This document shows, piece after piece, positions 63,904 to 64,000 of a stretch of 64,000 bases of DNA. This DNA is from Streptomyces atroolivaceus (lineage in GTDB: Bacteria > Actinomycetota > Actinomycetes > Streptomycetales > Streptomycetaceae): contig NZ_JNXG01000018.1 of assembly GCF_000717025.1 (NCBI RefSeq), positions 330,487 through 394,486 of the forward strand, written 5' to 3'. The notes under the pieces were generated by a model. The model was given only the letters and a program-made list of their open reading frames with translations, was not told the origin of the DNA and did no database searches. Position 1 is the first letter of the stretch. Each line of letters starts with the position of its first letter. Both the position numbers and the translations under genes were made by a program.

Positions 63904-64000
63904 GGTACTGTTTCTCGGATCTCCTGACGGGGGTGGGGTGTTGGGGTCAGGCTGGCTTCATGGGTCGTGGGGATCTGACGAATGCGGAGTGGGATCGGCT
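63904..64000 (+). mobile_element. Left end of an IS5-family insertion sequence
   Basis: The sequence GGTACTGTTTCTCGGATCTC just after TTAG (63901-63904) looks like the terminal repeat of an IS5-type element, and a transposase start lies 56 bases inside it. The rest lies beyond the window. The four-base TTAG may be its target site. Confidence 0.6.
63960..64000 (+). CDS. IS5-family transposase, N-terminal fragment cut by the window
   Basis: ATG 63960 opens a frame that reads MGRGDLTNAEWDRL to the window edge, a very typical N-terminus of IS5-family DDE transposases from actinobacteria. The same opening occurs in decayed form at 40253 (SRGHLADAER). Nothing is known about whether the gene is intact beyond the window. 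Confidence 0.8.
   Translation, partial: MGRGDLTNAEWDR

Overview
The window looks like part of a Streptomyces (or very close relative) linear chromosome, most likely an accessory arm. Reasons seen in the sequence: very high GC with strong third-position GC, GTG/TTG starts behind purine-rich ribosome binding sites, only two clear in-frame TTA leucine codons, terminators made of long GC hairpins without T-tracts, and lineage-typical families (DUF6233, DUF4037, a FhaA-type N-domain, a MinD-like ATPase, a second enolase). No rRNA, intact tRNA or CRISPR array was found. Most transcription units are one to three genes with frequent strand switches.

Layout. 1-8.8 kb: partial unknown gene, secreted NLP/NPP1 protein, VOC and PNPOx-like proteins, secreted alpha/beta hydrolase carrying a TTA codon, DUF4037 protein, two GNAT proteins. 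9-15.2 kb: F420-type oxidoreductase, secreted glycerophosphodiesterase, MFS exporter, coiled-coil/winged-helix protein, cold-shock protein. 15.6-20.4 kb: geranylgeranyl-reductase-family flavoprotein, small membrane protein, and an unusual fusion of a FhaA N-terminal domain to a MinD/ParA-like ATPase. 20.7-24.7 kb: LysR regulator divergent from an aldo/keto reductase-SRPBCC pair, then a putative DNA-binding protein preceded by three operator-like repeats. 25-36.9 kb: hydrolases, amino-acid permease with repeat-rich upstream DNA, GNATs, Sir2, GYD protein, ArsR-like regulator divergent from an F420/NADP reductase-like protein, phosphoesterase, DUF6233. 37.1-39.8 kb: CASTOR/POLLUX-type channel and a small membrane protein whose stop codon abuts IS5-type debris.

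40.8-45.8 kb is the most notable region. A homologue of archaeal MfnB, which makes the furan phosphate 4-HFC-P from two glyceraldehyde-3-phosphates, is followed closely by an aldehyde dehydrogenase, a zinc alcohol dehydrogenase, a 37-codon ORF, a SAM methyltransferase and an ABC-exporter remnant. Without other methanofuran genes nearby, this looks like a small pathway to an oxidised, possibly methylated furan; the product is inferred.

45.9-64 kb: methyltransferase, NIPSNAP-like protein, secreted erythromycin-esterase-family protein, a degenerate caspase-like protein, MFS exporter, an overlapping CTQ-oxidase (LodA/GoxA) and flavoprotein pair, secreted M23 protein, a second enolase divergent from a MarR regulator with three 26-bp-spaced palindromes between them, a DUF551-like gene, a lipoprotein, small secreted proteins, and the first 41 bases of an IS5-family transposase at the right edge.
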